Origin: Aspergillus flavus
Lineage: Eukaryota > Ascomycota > Eurotiomycetes > Eurotiales > Aspergillaceae
NCBI RefSeq assembly: GCF_009017415.1
Contig: NC_092405.1
Coordinates: 2,542,001-2,606,000 of the forward strand
Direction of reading: 5' to 3'
Length of the DNA: 64,000 nucleotides
Below the pieces are notes generated by a model that saw nothing but the letters and a program-made list of their open reading frames with translations, made no database searches and was not told the DNA's origin. The position numbers and the translations under genes are program-made. Shown piece by piece: positions 45,655 through 57,316 of this stretch. Each line of letters starts with the position of its first letter. The first letter of the stretch is position 1.

Positions 45655-46479
45655 CTTTGATCAGCTCTTCTGCTGAAGGTGAGATAATGTAGGGAAAGCC
45701 TTGTTGAACCTATCATGCGGCCATGTTTTGATTCTGACTGAGATGGGGAAATTGGCTGTTGAACTTCTTCCAGGCATCTTTATTGCCGAAGATAGGACTG
45801 CAGACCTACTGCGCTTGAGGGGTATGTGACAAGAGGAAAGATATGTACAATAACATAACGGAATACAAGTTGTAATCGGGGGCTCACGCAATAAACGGTG
45901 ACATTCCAGAGAAAAAGCAACTTGAGAAAGGACAAATTTGATAATGTTTTCATTAGATTTTCGCCTATGAATTGCAGTCCTTGCGACACATACTGTCTGT
46001 ACAAAAGCGAGGTTTTGATACCCTAGTGTTACCCTGGTACAGTTACTACTAGTAGTAGTGGAGTATCATTACATGTGCCCTGATGAGTCGGCCTTTTTCC
46101 AAACCGATGCCGTATGTCATGAGCACTCAGTCCCTTTTGGTGAATTCGAAAAATAGTAACTATTACCTACTATATGGATCGCTATTGTTCTTACCGGTGA
46201 AGAACACGGCATGATTGCCAAATCGGGACGCCGACTGATTCACACAATGCTTCGTGAGTCATCGATGCCTCGTATTGAAGGCCACCTCAATGTGGAGACG
46301 GAATCCTTACTACGTTACTTCTTTTGGAGGGGCTCTTCATCACCTACTAAGTAGTATATAACCAAGTTATCACGACTTCTACGTGTTTTATCCCCCCTAG
46401 ATGATCACATATACCCAATATCAAGATATAGTACTTTCTTGAAGACGTCCTGATTCTCATCTGTTTAATATACGCCATC
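45655..46479. other. intergenic, AT-rich
   Basis: Contains the ankyrin-gene 3' flank and the promoter of the APH-like gene. An ACTACTAGTAGT palindrome lies near 46047. Nothing else supported. Confidence 0.45.
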
Positions 46480-47817
46480 ATGGCCGACAGCGAAATATCA
46501 CCAGAAACTATACTATCGGAGCTCTCCACGACTCCATATGTCTGCTCATCTGTTGAGCAATTAAGCGGTGGGACCGCCAACTTCGTCTTTCGTGGCACTC
46601 TGCTTCGTCCACGTCAAGATGGAACCACAACCGTTGTCATCAAGCATACAGAGGACTATATAGCATCAAATCGCGAATTTAAATTATCCGCCCAACGCTG
46701 TGTACCTGTTCCTGTCCTCTCACACGACGAATTATCTTGGCTAATACTCTAACATCCAGCTCATCGAAAAATCCATTTTAACCTCACTTAATAACTTCCC
46801 CAGCTCGAAAATCACGAACGATGAAGACGCAACCAGCCAATTCACGGCAAAAACACCCCATATATACTCATTCAATCCGCTCACCCACACCCAAGTTATG
46901 GAAGATCTTCCTGACTCCGTAGATCTAAAATCATTTTTTGTGTCGCCCAGCTCAGCTCGAACTGTGCCCCGTGAATGGGCGGTGTCTCTTGGCCGGGCAT
47001 TGGGGCACTGGCTGAGTTCCTTTCATTCATGGGCCAAGGAGCCGGCACAGGCTGATGTGGCTCTGGAATTAGAGCAGAACCACTTCTTCCGGGATTTGAA
47101 GTTCAGCATAAACTATGATAATTTGATAAACATGGTCAGCAAGTACCCTGAGATACTGGAGGGCAGCCGAGCCGTTTTCGAGAAGGTCAGGGATATGGCA
47201 AAGAGTGAGTCGGGAAGGAAAGATGGAGAGGGATTTGGAGTGATCCATGGGGACTTCTGGTCGGGGAAGTAAGTACCGCTGTATCTTTCTCTTTCCTATC
47301 CCCGGCTTACCCTTCTTTTTTATCTATTTATTTTTATTTTTATTTTATTTTATTTTTTTTTTTTTTTTGGCCTCCCTCCAGGTTCAACAGGAGAAGCAGG
47401 GTTACTAATAATGTCAGTATCATACTTCCGAAAACTTCACTGGATACACAGTACTCTAACACTCCCTTATTCATCATCGACTGGGAACTCGCTCAGTGTG
47501 GTACTCGGGCTCTTGATCTAGGCCAAATGATGGCCGAGTTGTATGAGCTAAAACACTACAAAGATATCGATGCTGGAGTGTGGATTATTCAGGGTATCAC
47601 GGAAGCGTATCCTGCTTTGAGTGAAGAAATGGCATTCCGGACGTTAATTCACGTAGGGACCCATTTGATCTACTTCGGCAGTACGGTCCCTGGATGGGGG
47701 ACAGACGGGCAGATTACTGATGTCGTGAGGCTGGGGAGAGATCTTATTGTCAAAGCCTGGGAGAAAGATAAGAGTTGGTTCAAAGGAGGGGTGTGGGAGT
47801 GTTTGTTCAAGAAGTAG
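46480..47817 (+). CDS. APH/choline-kinase-like small-molecule phosphotransferase, possibly impaired
   Basis: Exons 46480-46701, 46760-47268 and 47382-47817 give 388 aa. The N-lobe shows a Gly-rich LSGGTANFVFRG loop and VVIKH with the ATP-binding Lys. The catalytic loop is VIHGDFWSGK: H237 and D239 are present, but the metal-binding Asn expected five residues after the Asp is Lys at 244, split by intron 2. The DFG-equivalent is FIIDWELAQCGTRALDLGQM, intact. Family: aminoglycoside phosphotransferase/choline kinase fold, common in filamentous fungi with unknown substrates. Intron 2 ends in a region with three AG acceptors nine bases apart (before 47382, 47391 and 47400); all keep frame and all retain Lys. 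A 17-base T run sits in the same intron. It could be an active variant, a pseudokinase, or carry a sequence error. Confidence 0.75.
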
Positions 47818-48833
47818 GGGAGCTCTGTAGTTCGGTATATTCTGCTTATAGTGAAGATACGGGCATTATGTAGACACAGTTCTTTACTCACGACTTAGCT
47901 GTAGGAGGGAAATGTCCGTCAAACTATCATACAGATGGATCGTTACTATATATTCGCCCGCTGGGTGAGTATCCAGTTCCTGATCAGTGAACAGTCCATT
48001 TCTATGGATAATATCCCCCACCCTCAACTGTGACTGACCATTTATGTCGAGCATACTCGCGAATGGGGAGACATGCTGGTCGTTCGGCCGGGGACAACAA
48101 CGCCGTAGCCCAGGACCCGTTCAACCCATCAAAATGCGTAGAAAGATCGTATATGCTAAGTTGAACCCAAACATGGAACGGTATAACACCCTTGCAACGC
48201 TTGGAACCTATACGAGCCCGGATGCTTCGATCAAAATTACCTTGAGAAGGCTGGTGGCAAGCACAGTTGTATTATTCTGGTAGCAGCAGCTTGAACGTGG
48301 AGATTCTTTACAGAGTAGGTGGAGATGAGAGGAATGTAGTTTTGGTGAAGATACGTGGGCGTTGATGGTGACAGGGTGGAGAAGAGGAAGAGTAGCTGAT
48401 TCTTGAACTATAAGCTAGAGCTATATATGGAACATTTGAGAGATCGAACGGGATGATATATTTGAGGACAACGACCTGACGGTTTGATCGCTTCACAGAC
48501 TAAGAGAACTTTCAATCGTCTATAATTACGCTATTCATATATACACCTTAGCGGACACACTTGTTCAGTTTTTCCTTTTTGCTCAGATGACGCATATCGA
48601 CAAATCGAATGGCCTTTGTTTAAATAGTTCTGTATGGTTTAAATTGTATGGTATATGCCGTAGACCTGTACATACAAGCGACTTCTCCAATCAAAGCGAG
48701 TAAACAGCGCACTATAACACCACTTATACGTCAGTGGCCACATCATCTATAATTTCGCTCGGAAAACGCTCCGTATGGATTCGAGGCCTGATGGACCATT
48801 ATAAACCTGTTGCTCAAGAAGACGGGTATTGAT
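47818..48833. other. convergent 3' intergenic region
   Basis: Between the APH-like gene and the flavocytochrome-like gene, which converge. A 79-codon plus-strand frame (48044-48283) has no motif. Nothing else seen. Confidence 0.5.
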
Positions 48834-50519
48834 CTATATAGCGTAAGCATCGGAGTATGTCTGATGAGGAACCTCGCTGTCATTGGGATAGTAACGAAGG
48901 GGTCTTACATGTTGGGGGCCCAGCTTATCCACAGTTTCTACACCAAGTAACCGCATGCATGTCTTGCTCTCGTCCGCCAGTACTAAGCCTCGGTCAGTCG
49001 TTTGTTTCTTAAAATCCAGGGTTCCAAACATACTCTGCAGGGTTCGCTTGACACCATCGACACCGCCGGCCCCAAGGCCCCACAGGGCGGGTCGCCCGAT
49101 TCCCACGGCCTTCGCCCCCAAGCATAGTGCTTTTACAACGTCTGTACCACGCCGGATGCCGCCGTCAACCCAAACTTCCAATCTATCGAATACTTCCGGG
49201 CAATATTTTCTGATTTCCATCAACGTATGAACTGCCGGGGGAGCAGTGTCGAGAGCACGGCCGCCGTGATTCGAAAGAATAATGCCCTTGACTTGAGGTG
49301 TATGTAGAGAAGCAATATAGGCATCCTCATGAGTTTGTAGGCCCTTTAGGATAATTGGCAAGTTAGTACGCTCGGCCAACCATGGTAAAGTTTCTTTCCA
49401 GGTCAGTGAGGGATCTGTTCCAGCGAAGAGTTGTTTCCCAACACCGCCAGAAGATTGATTAATCCGAGAGGTTTCATCTTCAGCACTATCTGCTGCCTTT
49501 GCCGCGCTTGGAACTGGAGCTGATGCTCCGATAGCATTTCCCCGCTCGTCATCTTCTCTTTTGCCCGGCACCGGGGCATCCAGGGTCAAAACAATGAACT
49601 TGATTTGCTTGAGTTTGTTTATCCGTGCCAGCATCGCTTCGCTCTTCTTGCGATCAATTTGGACATAAATCTGCCATCCAAATACTTGGTCGGGAGCTGC
49701 ATCTTTTACAATTTGCTCTGGTGTCATAGATGCGTTGTTTGAGATAACCTGCATGGCTCCAAAGCTGCGGCAAGCTTCGGCGATACCTGCCTCACCAGCC
49801 GGATGGCCCAATCGAGCCATCGCGGCAGGGGACACATATATTGGCATTCCTAACTTATGTCCCAGCAACGTAGTATCCAAGTCGCATTGTGTGCAGTCAA
49901 TGAAAACCCGTGGCCGTAAGAGAATTGAGCGGTAAACTTCCGTGTTGAAATGTTTGGAAATTTTATCATCAGAGGCGGAATAGTAGTAGGCCCATGCCTT
50001 CTTGCTCACGTTTTTTGTAGCCACCTGTTCGATGTCGTCCATGTTGAGAAGGGACTCCATCGGGGGTGGACCCTCCGTCTCATCGCTTGACGAGGGTATT
50101 GGCTCTGCCTGTACCTTCGGAAGTGTATCTGGATTGACAGTACCAAGCATCGCTTCTGGCTTCAGGTTTTCTTCTAAAATGCCCGGGGGGTGAATGGGAT
50201 CGTATTCTTCGGTTGCATCCTTTCCTGCGAGCTTCAAAATAATTTTGGAACCACCGGGGTGCTCGGAGAGGAAGTCGGTGACCTATAAGATAAATTATTC
50301 TTAATTAGTTTGAGGCCTAACATGTATAGATTCAAGATTTCTTTCTTGGATAAGATCATACATTGTACACTTTCCCATATAGGATCACCCAGCAACTGTC
50401 TGGGGTATTATGTTTCGCGACTGAACGGTTGGTTATCAGTTAGTGCATCAGCCTGGAAATATTTCATCAAAGTAGAAGAGTGATAACATACCTTCCGCCG
50501 CATCGAACACTTTGGCCAT
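48834..50519 (-). CDS. Flavocytochrome b2-like FMN-dependent 2-hydroxyacid dehydrogenase
   Basis: Exons 50519-50492, 50420-50362 and 50282-48834 give 511 aa. The N-terminus is a cytochrome b5 domain ([37 protein letters not shown]) with heme ligands H37 and probably H60. A linker leads to the FMN TIM-barrel (about 120-480): [57 protein letters not shown] with the catalytic His, and [17 protein letters not shown]. Family role: oxidation of L-lactate or a related 2-hydroxyacid with electrons passed to heme and cytochrome c. Unlike yeast Cyb2 there is no mitochondrial presequence: the b5 domain starts at residue 3. So it is probably cytosolic, and the substrate and acceptor are uncertain. An insert rich in Ala, Ser and Asp follows [10 protein letters not shown], as in Cyb2's protease-sensitive loop. 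Confidence 0.9.
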
Positions 50520-51361
50520 CTTGCGTGACCAAGCACGGTTGTATCTTCAGAACTGGTTCGTGGAATTGAGATGTGGCAGGGCTGGATAAAGATTCGAGAG
50601 ATGAAGAGTAGCGAAAGGGGAGAAAAAAGAAGAAGGTATGTCCTTCAGAGAACGGGACTCCTAAGTCATGTACCCGACCGACCTAGACTCGGCAACAGGC
50701 TACTCGTTGTTAGCCCCATTCAATGACCGAGCGTGCAATGTGCATAAATAGGCTGATCGGACTTGACTCCGACCAGGCGCCGTGTGGGGAAGTAAGGCCC
50801 AGCCTTGGGAGGAGGAAGACGTACAGTATGGGCTGCGGCTATTGAGATTGCTTCATTTGGTAAATTTGATAGCCGACGGGCCCGCTATTTCTTGCGGATT
50901 AGAGAACCTCGCGCGATGATTGGTGGATAAATGGTTTCTAAGTTCCAACGAGTTATGACGTTTTATCTTTGATCGTTATGTGGTGAAAATAACATGTATC
51001 AATCGCAAAAGGGTATGTTTGAAAATGTCGGTATTCATGTTCTATGTGTCGCTGGACAAAGCAACTTTGAGCTACTAGTACTAGTTGGGTCCTTCCCTCA
51101 TCACTTCATTTGATCAGCTGCTCGCCGCACGTGCATCTACTCTAGGTATAGCTTTACCTGGTGTCTCCTCCCCGCGCGAAATCTTTCTCTTTCGGAAGCC
51201 AACTTCCATCAGGTTCTTGGAGCAAAAGCCTCAACATTAACTCCTCGAGGCGGACTCAAGGTGTACCCCCAAAGGATCCTCCTTACCTAGTTACATCGCG
51301 TTGCCACATTGGATCGAGTCGTTGGGAAAGAACAGGAAGCGTGCATAAATAACGCGTCGCG
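50520..51361. other. divergent promoter region
   Basis: Head-to-head gap between the flavocytochrome gene and the DUF202 gene. A CACGTG core is at 51128. No other assignable site. Confidence 0.5.
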
Positions 51362-51888
51362 ATGTTCGAGGTGCGTCTGCTGATTTGAGTTACGGTGCTC
51401 TTTCTTTTATTTCCCTGTTGCTCATCATATTCTGTGTTACATCATTTCTTTATTCTCCAAATATGCTCCGGTCTAACTAGTATCAGCGTCGTGCCGCTGA
51501 TCGATATCGCCTACGGATGCACCGGGCTCGCACTGTTGCGCTAACAACCGATGAGATCGTTGAAGTGCGGGCAGCTCAGCGGACTTTTGAAGGAGCCTAT
51601 GTCCGGACAGCATTATCACAGTTTTCGTTTGCCCTCGTTGTGCTCAAAATTTTCACTAGCGAGTTCTACAGCACAGGGGCTTTGTTCGCGATTTACGGCA
51701 CCGGTGTGCTCATTATTGGTCTCTTCCGCCGCCAACAAGGGAATCGGCAGTTTTTCTCGGAGGTGGGAGAAGATGGCATCCATAGACATAAGTTTCGAAC
51801 GAGCGGAAATGCGGTGGTCGTACTGACGGCTCTGAGCGTCGCCGCATACGCCACACTGATTGCTCTCACTCTCAGGCTGGATAAGTAG
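51362..51888 (+). CDS. DUF202-family small membrane protein
   Basis: Predicted exons 51362-51370 (9 nt, three codons) and 51487-51888 give 136 aa. The intron begins GTGCGT and ends TATCAG. If the tiny exon is wrong, the first ATG of exon 2 (51517) would start the protein at MHRARTVALTTDEIVEVRAAQRTFEGAYVRT. Three hydrophobic helices follow: TALSQFSFALVVLKIF, GALFAIYGTGVLIIGLF and AVVVLTALSVAAYATLIALTL, matching the DUF202 layout (also found as the C-terminal domain of Vtc proteins). Molecular function is unknown. The basic first 15 residues would face the cytosol. Confidence 0.75.
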
Positions 51889-53475
51889 GCGGAGTATCAA
51901 AGTCCCAATGGAGTGATAAACCCAACAGGTTTATTATACTCCGTATCTCAGGCAATGTGGTAACGCCCTGCGTAACTGCCAAGCGCCAAGAATCCCGCGG
52001 AATACAACCCCTTTGTCCGATTAGTATCCTCGAGTGTGTGTGTGAACTCTCAAGGTAGAGAGAAACAAGCATTGCGGGAGCCACCAGACCGCTCTGCTGA
52101 TGGTATGATGCCAAGTGCTAAGCTGATATGCGACAGAGGATGCGTATATCACAGAGAGCAGCCCGGCGGATTCCTCCAACAATGTAACACATGACAAAGA
52201 CTTTCTCTATGCATAGGTGGCTATGATGACCCATACCGACATGCAACGTTGGTCATGGTGGATTCAGCAGCTTCTACAGTTGACTGCAAGGGGAGACATC
52301 TTGACTGAAGGGGTTCAACGCAGGGAAGTTTTTTAAGACTTGTTGGCGGAGACCACGGTTGCGGTCTACAATACCAGTCAAACAAGGTAATATAGGCTCC
52401 TCGGTGTTTCCGGCCCGCTGCAGGATTTCAGACACAGTGCGAATCAGTTGATCCAAAGTGGATCAACACGATCAGTGGGCCACTCCTTCCCTTCATGATG
52501 ATGGTACTGTGTAGTTGAGTCTCTTTTGTACCCTTGCCTAGGCCAAGCATTTCAGTTTTTCCGTGTTTCCATGAACGATTGGAGCCAAGATAAATTTGAC
52601 TTTAATTTCATGTATGGGCACAGTACGTGAAGATCTAACAACGTTACTGGTAAGAAAGTATTATTTTGGTCTTGTCGGGAGGGGGAATGATTACTTATAA
52701 CCAGCGTGGCCGTCACATTTACATGGTGGACACTTCCTGACATCATGTTTCCATAGATCAACACGCCGGAGATCCACCAGTTTGTATGTCCGTCCTGACA
52801 ACCCAACCAGTGACTTCATAGATTGTAAAGCTGGAATCATATATGTCCATTAAACTGTCCACCCTTAGGGTAGTTTCCTCCCTTGTTCACCTGATGCTAT
52901 TGCAGTTTTTCTCTTCCTTATCTCTCGATTGAATAAAGAATCCTATCAGTATATTGATCTATATCCTTCTCTCTTTGTCTCCTCTCCTGGATTGCTGATC
53001 TATTTTGATCGAGTGGCGTAGGTAGAAGCGGGAAAAGAAGAGATCATAGCCATTTCTGAATTCTTCTGTCTTCTCTTGGGCTAATCACTCGGGTTTCTTC
53101 GAACAGGTTGGTTTGTTTTATTTATTTATTTTTCCTTTTGGAAGGGGGCGATTTTTTTTCTTGGTCACCAACAAAGTGTAGGGGCTGAGGCAGTTTGAAG
53201 CCAAACAGTGACGTTTAGTGCTGCTCTACTTGACTCATCCGCCGCCCACCGGCAGCTCCGCTCCTATTTTTTTTCCTCCAACCCTCTACACCCCTCACCC
53301 TCTAACTCTTCCAATTAAGCAGGAGGTTGGTTGATTCAAAGAATCGTTTATATCTGTCTTTGACTTCAACTTGTACTCTGAGGGTGAAGACCCGGCCTTA
53401 CCGCAAATTTTCCCGATCGCGATACTCCAACCTATTGCTCAGAAACTGGCTGCATCCCCTGCGCCACTGGCGGGG
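51889..53475. other. long intergenic region upstream of PFK-2/FBPase-2
   Basis: Contains TACTCCGTA at 51937-51945, a hairpin at 52447-52467, and a long CT/T-rich region from about 52900 to 53290 that is probably the 5' UTR and start region of the PFK-2 gene. A 60-codon minus-strand frame (52456-52274) has protein-like composition but no flanking exons I can find. Confidence 0.5.
52447..52467. repeat. inverted repeat, 8-base arms and 5-base loop
   Basis: GTTGATCC, then AAAGT, then GGATCAAC. It could form a short hairpin in RNA or be a dimeric protein site. It lies 560 bases past the DUF202 stop, too far for a simple terminator role. Confidence 0.6.
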
Positions 53476-55907
53476 ATGTCTCAACAACACACCAATATTG
53501 CACGCTCGGCGATCATGACAAGCGCGTCAACGCCCGATTCTTTGCAAAACCGTGTACCAGATAGTTCCGACGGAGGCTCGTCAAATGGATGTTCTAGGCC
53601 CGGAATCGGGAAAGATGCTAATCTTATGCCTCCGGCAAAGACGCTGGTTGGAAGAGCGCTAGGAAATGACCTGCATTCCGATGCCCACAGAGGCTCACAA
53701 GCATCCAAGGATGGTGTCGGGTTCGCCCTAACTGACACTCCGATTTCTACCGCACCTTCGTCTCCACAATTGTATGTTCCCTTTCGCTTTTTCGTTCGCT
53801 TGTTGGTTGTCTATTATTGTCTAGATCTTGCGTCACAGACTCGGGGGATTTTAGGTTGCCCTTAAATTTCCCTCAACTTTGATCGGCAGTTGTTCCTCCG
53901 GGCCATATCGGCCAGGCGGTTCACGTAAATCTATTATTATGCTTCTTACTGTTTGATGTTCTATTAGTCTTCTATTTTACGTTTTCGTGTTCTTTTGGTT
54001 TTAAGTATCTTGAGACTAATGTCCTCGTCAGCAATGCTAATAACACTCCAACTACGACCGCCTCGACGCCTGGTCGGGTTCGTGCCACCACACTTGATAT
54101 TCCAGGTCTCACCAAATCGAAGGTGTCGCCTGATGGTCGGATTGCTCAACGTGATGTTGGGTCCAAGCTAGTCATTGTCATGGTCGGCCTCCCTGCACGG
54201 GGGAAAAGTTATGTGACCAAGAAATTGGCTCGCTACTTAAACTGGCTGCAGCATGACACCGAAATCTTCAACGTAGGAGAACGTCGTCGCGTTGCAGCTG
54301 GCAAATCTCCCTCGCCTCCTGGAAGGCATAGGAATCATAGAACCAGTTCAATTCAAAAGGATCTCGTCGATTCGGTACGACGTTTGAGCGTCAGCGTTGG
54401 CGCTGCGAACCACCTCCGGAAGAGTACAATCCCTTCTGAAGCCATAATATCGCCCCCCGGGGCCCATGAGCCTGCGGCTTCCCCTCCCGAACTTGAAAAC
54501 TCACTTCCACCCCCTGTTGTCCCCACGAAGATCCTTGTTAACGGGAAGGAGGAAGACCCGTCTCTGGAGCAAAATGGAGTCACTATTGTGCCACCATTTA
54601 ATGCGTCACCAGAAGACAAAAGGGCTATGCAAGAAGCGTCCCCTGAACCGCTTGACCAGTCTGCAAGCTTCTTCGACCCTAAAAATCAGCTGGCCGTGAA
54701 GCTTAGAGAGCAGGTGGCCCTGGACACCTTAGACGAACTGTTGGACTATATCCTCGACAGAGGTGGCAGCGTTGGCATCCTTGACGCAACTAATAGTACG
54801 ATGGAGCGCCGCAAAGCAATTGTAGATCATATTCGCAAGCGTGCTGGCCCTGAGCTCGGTATATTGTTCCTTGAGAGCAGCTGTGTGGATCAAGAGCTGC
54901 TGGAGGCCAACATGCGCTTGAAATTGTCAGGTCCGGACTATAAGGGCCAGAACCCAGTGAAAGCATTGGAGGATTTCAAGAAGCGTGTTCAACTATACGA
55001 GAAATCGTATGTGCCCCTCGGCGAATACGAAGAAAAACATAATATGGCTTATATCAGGATGATCGACGTGGGTCGCAAAGTTGTGTCGCATCAGACCCAC
55101 GGTTTTCTCTCATCCCAAGTCGTCTACTACCTGTTGAACTTCAATCTATCACCGCGGCAAATATGGATTACCAGGCACGGCGAGAGTAAGGATAACCAGG
55201 CAGGCCGAATCGGTGGTGACTCGGAACTCAGCGAAAATGGCCATCGCTATGGCAAAGCACTCACCCGATTCATCGATCACCAGCGAAACGAGTGGGAAAT
55301 GAACCAGAGACAGAAAGAGATGATGCAGAAGTTTCCCCCACGTCCGGGTGATAGCACTCCGCCCAACCCTTCGTACATTCCTAGTGACCGGCCACGCAAT
55401 TTCTGTGTTTGGTCCTCCATGATGCAGCGTGCGATTTCGACAGTCGAGTCTTTCAACGAGGACGAATATGATGTCAAACAAATGAAGATGCTCGACGAGC
55501 TTCATGCGGGAAAGATGGAGGGCATGACATATGAGGAAATCCGTGAAAAATTTCCCGACGAATACGCGACCCGCAAACGCGACAAGCTTTACTACAGGTA
55601 TCCAGGACCTGGAGGAGAAGGGTATCTGGATGTTATCAACCGACTTAGAGCAGTGATTGTCGAGGTTGAGCGAATGACCGATCATGTTTTGTTAGTCACT
55701 CACCGAGCCGTAGCACGCGTCCTTCTGGCTTACTTCAAGGGCCTCAAATGCGATGAGGTGACAGACTTAGACGTGCCTTTGGGAATGTTGTATATGCTTG
55801 AGCCCAAGCCATACGGGGTTGAGTTCAAAGCATATCGCTACAACCCAGACACCGACTGGTTTGACTATATTCCCAATTTTGAGCTACGCCAGACCAGCGC
55901 CAATTAG
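53476..55907 (+). CDS. 6-phosphofructo-2-kinase/fructose-2,6-bisphosphatase
   Basis: Exons 53476-53771 and 54032-55907 give 723 aa from the ATG of MSQQHTNIARSA; the 260-nt intron is long for this window (GTATGT donor, GACTAAT branch, GTCAG acceptor). After a disordered N-terminus, the kinase domain starts at KLVIVMVGLPARGKSYV (Walker A about 151-158) and NVGERRR. A disordered insert of about 140 residues (Ser/Pro-rich) then interrupts the kinase domain before LDTLDELLDYILDRGGSVGILDATNS. The phosphatase domain has TRHGESKDNQAGRIGGDSELS with H481, CVWSSMMQRAISTVES, LHAGKMEGMTYEEI and LLVTHRAVARVLLAYF with H656. Both activities appear intact. Role: sets fructose 2,6-bisphosphate and so the balance of glycolysis and gluconeogenesis in the cytosol. 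Disordered ends and insert suggest control by phosphorylation. Confidence 0.93.
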
Positions 55908-56561
55908 ATCGTACGATGACTTCCGCTATGGATAGAGACGATATGTGCTCTCCATCGTTAGAAGCTTGCACCGATCCCCGCCGTGTCCTTGGAATCGTTA
56001 TGACTTGCTTATGAAATGAATATTTGGCTTTGGCTATGACTATGGTGTTACAGTTCGCTAGCCGTCATTGTACGCTTCGTGAAATCCTTGATCAGGTAAC
56101 ATTCGCCGCTGGTGTTATGGTTTTTCTGGCGTTGATAAGTGCAGCCGGTTATGTAACCAACATATGTAATGTAAGGAAAGATTTGTTTCCTCTTTCTGTT
56201 TATCTTCTGGTCGTCAATGTTGTACTTCGCTCCGAGTGACGATCCACAATGGCTGGATCTCTTACTCGTTTGCTTGTGGCTTATGGCGATTTCATCTGTT
56301 TGCATGGCATTGCGTTGGCGTTGAGGTCAAGTTATTTTCCACAAAGTCCTTATGCAGAAAACGGATTCCGTGTGATTTAGAAGGGTGTAATAGTAGATAG
56401 TGGTGCCATGGCCTACAGGCTCTCTACGCACGTGTCTGCTGCTAGTCCCCGTTTGGCACGCGTTTCCTAGATGACAATCAATGGATTTCTCAAGTATCGG
56501 GCATGACTGAACTACAACCCTTATTCATTGCACTTCCCCAACCATCCCCTGGTACTCTAGC
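55908..56561. other. convergent 3' intergenic region
   Basis: 3' flanks of the PFK-2 and DsbA-like genes, which converge. Small frames only. Confidence 0.5.
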
Positions 56562-57316
56562 CTAAGAGTTCTGCTTCGCCTGCTCAAAAACCTGCAAAAA
56601 TGCCGAGGGATCCTCGGCTCCCCCAATGGCATATTGCCCTTGGATCGTGTAATAGGGCACACCAGTAACCAATTGCCTCTGGGCTCGAGCTGCCTCCAAG
56701 TCGACTTCCTGCCCTCCATCATCGGAATCCAGAAGTCTCTCTACTTCACCGCGATCCAGCCCGGCCAGAACCGCAGCCTCCAGGAGTATCTTCTGGTCTG
56801 TGATATTCCCCCCCTCCTCAAAGTATGCCTTAAAAAGATTCTCGACAACCCTTGTTTGCAAGCCCCCGACTACACCCAGCTCAGTGGCTGCGGGAGCGCC
56901 AGCTTCCCTTTCCTTCTTCCCAGCATACCAAATCACCCGGTGCGAATCCCGTGTGTTCCCCAGCCTGCCGGAGAAATTGAACGCTATCCCTTCTTGTCGT
57001 CCAACCTCACCGAGTTTGTTAGAGATCTGAGAGAATCCATCTTCCCCAAACCGGCTGATATAGTACTCTCTCTTGTCTAGGCCCGGGTAAGGCGGGTTGT
57101 CAGGTCTCAGGTAGTAGGCGTGCCAGGTGAGAGTGAATGTATCAGTGGGGTGGACTGATTTATGGGTTGCAATGGCGCGGGAAAGACGGCGCAAGCCTAC
57201 GTAGCACCACTAGTTGGTAGGTTAGATATAAGTCGTGTATGAAGGAGGAAACGAAGAGAATGGGGTCGTACCGGACAGACGCTGTCCGAGATGATCTGAA
57301 TGTTAAAGTTCGTCAT
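56562..57316 (-). CDS. DsbA/FrnE-like thioredoxin-fold oxidoreductase
   Basis: Exons 57316-57272 and 57209-56562 give 230 aa. The N-terminus NFNIQIISDSVCPWCYVG contains the redox pair C14-P15-W16-C17, and the 62-nt intron falls exactly between Pro15 and Trp16. The DsbA-type helical insertion follows (RPDNPPYPGLDKREYYISRFG ... NTRDSHRVIWYAG), then the cis-Pro loop VTGVPYYTIQGQYAIGGAEDPSAFLQVFEQ. It lacks a signal peptide, so it is probably cytosolic like FrnE and the HCCA-isomerase group. Role by family: thiol-disulfide exchange or glutathione-dependent chemistry; substrate unknown. Length is typical (210-230 aa). Confidence 0.9.

Noticed and set aside
53371..53475. N-terminal extension of PFK-2/FBPase-2 upstream of 53476
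   Set aside because: The frame is open but contains no ATG, and the region looks like a CT-rich leader.
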